From CAZQKE01 sp964593865 (GTDB taxonomy: Bacteria > Chloroflexota > Anaerolineae > JAAYZQ01): a stretch of DNA of 18,982 nt. Both the position numbers and the translations under genes were made by a program. The notes beneath the pieces were generated by a model, which searched no databases, had not been told where the DNA came from, and saw nothing but the letters and a program-made list of their open reading frames with translations. Shown one piece after another: positions 15,852 through 18,982 of the stretch (positions are counted from its first letter, which is position 1; each line of letters begins with the position of its first letter). Where the stretch lies: positions 1 through 18,982 of the forward strand of contig CAZQKE010000145.1 of assembly GCA_964593865.1 (NCBI GenBank), written 5' to 3'.

Positions 15852-15880
15852 ATCCTACCACAAAGCCAATCTACCGCCAA
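15852..15880 (-). promoter_or_regulatory. candidate promoter of the glycan operon
   Basis: On the minus strand TTGGCG (15880-15875) and TAGGAT (15857-15852) are separated by 17 bp. Each matches the sigma70 consensus at 4 of 6 positions. This would give the operon a leader of about 125 nt containing the 9-bp inverted repeat. The call rests on spacing and position only. Confidence 0.35.
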
Positions 15881-15939
15881 ATCGGCACCGAGTTGTGGCA
15901 GGGTTTCCCCTGCGACCTTTGCATGACCGCCGTTCCGGC

Positions 15940-15968
15940 TTGCCCCTACCCGCCGTCTGGCGTATAAT
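15940..15968 (+). promoter_or_regulatory. sigma70-type promoter of htpG
   Basis: TTGCCC (15940-15945), a 17-bp spacer, and a perfect TATAAT (15963-15968). The -10 box lies 30 bases before the htpG ATG, so the leader is only about 24 nt. The ribosome site GGGAGGTG (15986-15993) sits 5 bases before the start. It is a housekeeping-type promoter; no heat-shock sigma32-like boxes were seen. Confidence 0.75.
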
Positions 15969-15998
15969 CTAAAAAACATAAGAGCGGGAGGTGACAAC

Positions 15999-17852
15999 AT
16001 GGCCGAATCGTTCAAGTTCAAAGCCGAAATTCAACAACTGCTCAACATCCTGGTTCACTCCCTCTATACCGAACGGGAGATCTTCCTGCGCGAGTTGCTC
16101 TCCAATGCATCGGACGCCCTCCACCGCATCCAGTTCGAGATGCTCACCAACCGTGATGTGTTGGATCCCGATGCCGAGCTGTGCATCCGTATCACGGTGG
16201 ATGAGGAGGCCAAGACTTTGACCATCGCCGATACGGGGATCGGCATGACCCGCGAAGAGATCGTCCAAGACCTGGGGACCATCGCCCATTCGGGGGCGGC
16301 GGCCTTTTTGCAGCGGTTGGCCGAAGAGGACCGTCCGGCGGTGGAGCTGATCGGCCAGTTCGGTGTGGGGTTCTATTCCGTGTTCATGGTCGCCGAGGAG
16401 GTGCGCGTCGTCAGCCGCTCCTACCGGCCCGAAGCCGAAGCGGTCGAATGGGTATCGGACGGCGGGACCGAGTACCGCGTCGGCCCGGCGGACAAGGCCG
16501 ACCGCGGGACGCGCATTGAGATCAAGCTCAAGGAGGATGCCGCCGAGTTTGCCAATCTCTGGCGGCTGGAGCAGATCATCCACAAACACTCGGAGTATGT
16601 CCCTTTCCCCATCTACTTGGGCGACCGCAAAGAGCCGGTCAACCGCCAAACCGCCCTTTGGCGGCAACCACCCCGCGAGGTGACGGAGGAGGAATATCAC
16701 GAGTTCTACAAGCACCTGACCCTGGACTTTGAAAAACCGCTGCTTTACACTCACCTGGTCACCGATGCTCCGGTGAACGTGCGGGCCATCCTCTACGTGC
16801 CTGCCCGCCGGGAGCGGGGCTTGCTCAACCTGCGCACCGATTACGGCCTTCGTCTTTACATCCACAACGTGCTGATAGAGGAATACAACAAAGACCTGTT
16901 GCCCAATCACTTTCGTTTCGTCGAGGGGGTGGTCGAATCGGAGGACCTGCCCCTCAACATCTCCCGCGAGGCGGTGCAACACAGCCCGGCCATCCGCCGC
17001 ATCCGGCGGGCCTTGACCCGTAAGCTAATCAAGGAGCTGACCACCCTGGCCGAGGAAAAGCCGGAAGAGTACGCCACCTTCTGGCGGGAGTTCGGCTTGT
17101 TCATCAAGGAAGGGGTAGCCGCCGAGCCGACCGCCCAGGAAGACCTTTTGCCCCTGCTCCGCTTCTATTCTTCCAAGAGCGGGGAGGAGTTGATCTCCCT
17201 GGCCCGGTACGTGGAGCGCATGGCCAAAGACCAGAAGGCCATCTACTACGTGCTGGGTGAGGACCTGGAGTCGGTGGCCCGCAGCCCTCACCTGGACTAT
17301 TTCCGGGCCAACGACATTGAGGTTCTCTACCTGGTGGACCCCATTGACAGCTTCGTGGCCGTCGCCCTGCCCGAATATGAGGGCAAGCCGCTCAAGAATG
17401 TGGACGATGCGGGCCTGGACCTGCCCGCCGAGGAGGAAGAGGAAGGCGAAACCATCGCCGAGGCCGATTTCAACCGGCTGGTGGGTCGCTTCGTCCAGGT
17501 GCTGGGCGACCGGGTCATTGAGGTCCGTGAATCCAAGGTGCTGCGGGATAACCCCTGCCGCCTGGTCTCGCCCGAAAACGCCCCGGCGCGGGAGATGGCC
17601 CGCCTCTATCGCTTACTGGGCCAGGAGTACGAAATCCCCCGCCGCATTCTGGAGATCAACCGCCGCCATCCAATTATCGTCAACTTGGCCCGCCTGGTGG
17701 CGGAGAACCCGGAGGCGGAGGTCGTGGACGCGGCCATTGAGCAGCTGTTTGAGAACCAGTTGCTCATGGAGGGCCTGCATCCCAAACCGGCGGAGATGGT
17801 TCCCCGCATCCAGCAGCTGTTGGAGGCGGCGACCGCTTCCGGCGCAGGGTAA
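15999..17852 (+). CDS. htpG: molecular chaperone HtpG (Hsp90)
   Basis: The protein has 617 residues, a normal length for bacterial Hsp90. All N-terminal GHKL ATPase motifs are present: 'RELLSNASDAL' with catalytic Glu32 and Mg-binding Asn36, 'DTGIGMT' (78-84), 'GTIAHSG' (93-99) as the lid start, and 'GQFGVGFYS' (119-127). The middle domain follows, with 'EDLPLNISRE' carrying the catalytic-loop Arg that contacts the ATP gamma-phosphate. The C-terminal dimerisation domain reaches 'MEGLHPKPAEMVPRI' near the end. No organelle or export signal is present, so it acts in the cytoplasm as an ATP-driven dimer that remodels client proteins. It has its own promoter and a good ribosome site. It is divergent from the glycan operon and upstream of the HtrA-like gene. 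A functional link with the protease (envelope/protein stress) is plausible but not shown by the sequence. Confidence 0.97.
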   Translation: MAESFKFKAEIQQLLNILVHSLYTEREIFLRELLSNASDALHRIQFEMLTNRDVLDPDAELCIRITVDEEAKTLTIADTGIGMTREEIVQDLGTIAHSGAAAFLQRLAEEDRPAVELIGQFGVGFYSVFMVAEEVRVVSRSYRPEAEAVEWVSDGGTEYRVGPADKADRGTRIEIKLKEDAAEFANLWRLEQIIHKHSEYVPFPIYLGDRKEPVNRQTALWRQPPREVTEEEYHEFYKHLTLDFEKPLLYTHLVTDAPVNVRAILYVPARRERGLLNLRTDYGLRLYIHNVLIEEYNKDLLPNHFRFVEGVVESEDLPLNISREAVQHSPAIRRIRRALTRKLIKELTTLAEEKPEEYATFWREFGLFIKEGVAAEPTAQEDLLPLLRFYSSKSGEELISLARYVERMAKDQKAIYYVLGEDLESVARSPHLDYFRANDIEVLYLVDPIDSFVAVALPEYEGKPLKNVDDAGLDLPAEEEEEGETIAEADFNRLVGRFVQVLGDRVIEVRESKVLRDNPCRLVSPENAPAREMARLYRLLGQEYEIPRRILEINRRHPIIVNLARLVAENPEAEVVDAAIEQLFENQLLMEGLHPKPAEMVPRIQQLLEAATASGAG

Positions 17853-17856
17853 AAGT

Positions 17857-17889
17857 CGCCGTTGCGCAAGTGTGGGAACCCGCGCCACA
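17857..17889 (+). repeat. 33-bp repeat, copy 1
   Basis: Begins CGCCGTTGCGCAAGT and ends GCGCCACA. It matches the copy at 18065-18097 at 28 of 33 positions and starts four bases after the htpG stop codon. The two halves are partly complementary, so it can fold as an imperfect hairpin. Confidence 0.75.
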
Positions 17890-17901
17890 AGCTGCGACCA
17901 A

Positions 17902-17995
17902 CCCTCCCGCAGGCTCGTAAGCCGTCGCTCGGATAGGCTCCGTTCGCGGTGGTCATGCGTTTCTACGGGCATCCGCAACCCGGCCTGCGGGAGGG
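17902..17995. repeat. 13-bp perfect inverted repeat with 68-bp spacing
   Basis: CCCTCCCGCAGGC (17902-17914) is the exact reverse complement of GCCTGCGGGAGGG (17983-17995). The intervening 68 bases contain no ORF. Together with the flanking 33-bp copies this suggests a structured or mobile non-coding element. Confidence 0.6.
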
Positions 17996-18064
17996 CGCAA
18001 GGCGCGGGCCGTAGCCGTATGCGCGACCAAAGTCGCCCCTTTGGGGCCTGGGGCCGGGCATCCG

Positions 18065-18097
18065 CGCCGTTGCGCAAGTTTGAAAACCTGTGCCACA
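18065..18097 (+). repeat. 33-bp repeat, copy 2
   Basis: Begins CGCCGTTGCGCAAGT and ends GTGCCACA. TTGCGCAAGTTT can pair with AAACCTGTGCCA at 10 of 12 positions (one G-U) around a 2-base centre. It lies directly before the ribosome site (GGAG) of the protease gene and so would be in its mRNA leader. Confidence 0.75.
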
Positions 18098-18113
18098 CGA
18101 TTGGAGATCACGT

Positions 18114-18982
18114 ATGCGTAAATTTTTCATTCTGCTGCTGTTGGCCGTTGCTCTGCCGGGCTGTTCCCTGCCCGCCGTCCTTTCCCAACTGATGACGCCG
18201 ACTCCCGCCCCCGCCCTGCCGCCCACCCCGACCACCGCGCCGACGCCGACAGGACCGCCGCCCCCCGCCGTCGGCAACCTGCTGGACCTGCAACAGGAGA
18301 TCATTGAGGTCTACAAGGAGGTGGGGCAGGGGGTGGTCAACATCACCAACCGCAGCTACGGTTATGACTTTTTCTTCCGCCCCGTGCCCCAGGAAGGCAG
18401 CGGTTCGGGCATCGTCTATGACAAGGAAGGGCATATCATCACCAACTACCACGTCATAGAGGATGCCGATGAACTGTTCGTCACCCTGCCCGACAAGACC
18501 ACCTTTGCCGCGACGGTGGTAGGCGCGGATGCTTCCAACGACTTGGCCGTGCTCAAGATCGAAGCAGATCCGGCCCAACTCAACCCCGTCCCCCTGGGCA
18601 CATCAAGCAACCTACAGGTGGGGCAGTTTGTCGTCGCCATCGGCAACCCTTTTGGCTTTGAGCGCACTCTGACGGTGGGCGTCATCAGTGCCCTGGGCCG
18701 CGTCATTGAAAGTCCGGACCAAAGCTTCATCGGTGAGATCATCCAGACCGATGCGGCCATCAACCCCGGCAATTCGGGCGGTCCCCTGCTGGATCTGGCA
18801 GGGCAGGTCATCGGCGTCAACACGGCCATCTTTAGCCCCAGCCGGGCCTCGGCAGGCATCGGCTTTGCCATCCCCGCCGACACGGTCCGGCGCGTCGTCC
18901 CGGCCCTCATTGAGCAGGGGTACTACCCTCACCCCTGGCTGGGCATCCGCTACATCTGGAACCTGACGCCGGAGCGGGCCAA
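18114..18982 (+). CDS. HtrA/DegP-type trypsin-like serine protease, lipoprotein (3' end outside window)
   Basis: The visible 289 residues start with a signal helix and lipobox 'LPGC' (Cys17), so lipid anchoring outside the cytoplasmic membrane is predicted. Residues 28-52 form a Pro/Thr-rich linker. The chymotrypsin-like domain carries the full triad: His113 in 'ITNYHVI', Asp143 in 'SNDLAVLKIE' and Ser221 in 'NPGNSGGPLL'. Also visible are 'GSGSGIVYD' (95-103), the oxyanion-loop environment 'GNPFG' (177-181) and 'GIGFAIP' (248-254). 'HPWLGI' (273-278) is where the first PDZ domain normally begins, and the window ends there. Enzymes of this family degrade or refold damaged exported proteins. 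The ATG at 18114 has GGAG about 8 bases ahead. Most DegP proteins have a cleaved signal or a membrane helix; a lipoprotein form with such a linker is less usual. The symbol is withheld because the PDZ part is not visible. Confidence 0.92.
   Translation, partial: MRKFFILLLLAVALPGCSLPAVLSQLMTPTPAPALPPTPTTAPTPTGPPPPAVGNLLDLQQEIIEVYKEVGQGVVNITNRSYGYDFFFRPVPQEGSGSGIVYDKEGHIITNYHVIEDADELFVTLPDKTTFAATVVGADASNDLAVLKIEADPAQLNPVPLGTSSNLQVGQFVVAIGNPFGFERTLTVGVISALGRVIESPDQSFIGEIIQTDAAINPGNSGGPLLDLAGQVIGVNTAIFSPSRASAGIGFAIPADTVRRVVPALIEQGYYPHPWLGIRYIWNLTPERA

Larger units (their letters stand above)
15721..15998. other. divergent intergenic region between glycan operon and htpG
   Basis: The 278 bp hold the promoters of both divergent units and two dyads. 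GCGGAGCGT (15771-15779) and ACGCTCCGC (15805-15813) form a 9-bp perfect inverted repeat in the leader of the glycan operon. GCAGGG (15898-15903), TTTC and CCCTGC (15908-15913) form a 6-bp stem between the two promoters that could be an operator. No HrcA-type CIRCE element (TTAGCACTC-N9-GAGTGCTAA) is present. No ORF here has coding character. Confidence 0.6.
17853..18113. other. repeat-rich spacer between htpG and the HtrA-like gene
   Basis: The 261 bp contain no coding ORF of note. They hold two copies of a 33-bp element at the two ends, a 13-bp perfect inverted repeat, and two small hairpins. One hairpin is GCGAC-CAAA-GTCGC at 18023-18036; the other is CCCC-TTT-GGGG at 18036-18046. No convincing promoter for the downstream gene and no T-tailed terminator for htpG were found, so read-through from htpG is possible. 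Confidence 0.6.

Noticed and set aside
15721..15861. N-terminal extension of the first operon gene to 15861
   Set aside because: The extra 47 codons are Cys/His/Arg-rich and unlike a GT2 N-terminus, and they overlap the candidate promoter; the ATG at 15720 starts exactly at the conserved fold.
15900..15998. CIRCE or sigma32-type heat-shock control of htpG
   Set aside because: No TTAGCACTC/GAGTGCTAA pair and no CTTGAA/CCCCAT-type boxes; a normal TTGCCC-17-TATAAT promoter is present instead.
17857..18097. CRISPR array
   Set aside because: Only two diverged repeats about 175 bp apart with an inverted repeat between them, and no cas gene; array spacing would be about 30-40 bp.

Overview
The window is GC-rich, densely packed bacterial DNA. 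Nothing in it fixes the taxon. The mix of GT-C and family 2/4 glycosyltransferases, a flippase-like membrane protein, a secreted repeat protein with 'SDQPI' and 'VQN' motifs, an HtrA-type lipoprotein and short dyad repeats between genes suggests Chloroflexota (Anaerolineae/Caldilineae-like). That placement is an inference. No rRNA, tRNA, CRISPR array, insertion sequence or plasmid/phage gene was seen.

Layout. (1) Positions 1-1004, minus strand: the 5' part of a secreted protein built of three ~100-residue repeats, with its own consensus-like promoter at 1087-1115. (2) Positions 1184-15720, minus strand: eleven genes in one probable operon. Every junction either overlaps (4-16 bp) or leaves a gap of at most 4 bp. 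In transcription order it encodes a membrane-anchored family 2 glycosyltransferase, a large GT-C-like membrane protein, a polytopic protein with a heparinase II/III-like domain, a GT4, a GT2, a second GT4, three SAM methyltransferases, a second GT-C/PMT-like membrane glycosyltransferase, and a flippase-like (LPG_synthase_TM-type) membrane protein. A strong hairpin straddles the last stop codon. (3) Positions 15721-15998: a divergent promoter region. (4) Positions 15999-17852, plus strand: htpG (Hsp90) behind a near-perfect sigma70-type promoter. (5) Positions 17853-18113: a repeat-rich spacer with two copies of a 33-bp element and a 13-bp inverted repeat. (6) Positions 18114-18982, plus strand: a trypsin-like HtrA/DegP-type lipoprotein, cut by the window end just as its PDZ region begins.

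How the genes may work together. The operon has the parts to make lipid-linked or nucleotide-activated sugars (GT2 and GT4 enzymes), decorate them with methyl groups (three methyltransferases), and transfer or move them at the outer face of the membrane (two GT-C proteins and the flippase-like protein). The membrane-tethered lyase-like protein would trim or quality-control the polymer. No initiating phosphoglycosyltransferase, Wzx, Wzy or ABC exporter is present here. The cluster therefore looks more like a membrane-glycan or protein-glycan decoration pathway than a complete Wzx/Wzy capsule locus. The flanking secreted repeat protein is a possible client of it, but that link is speculative.
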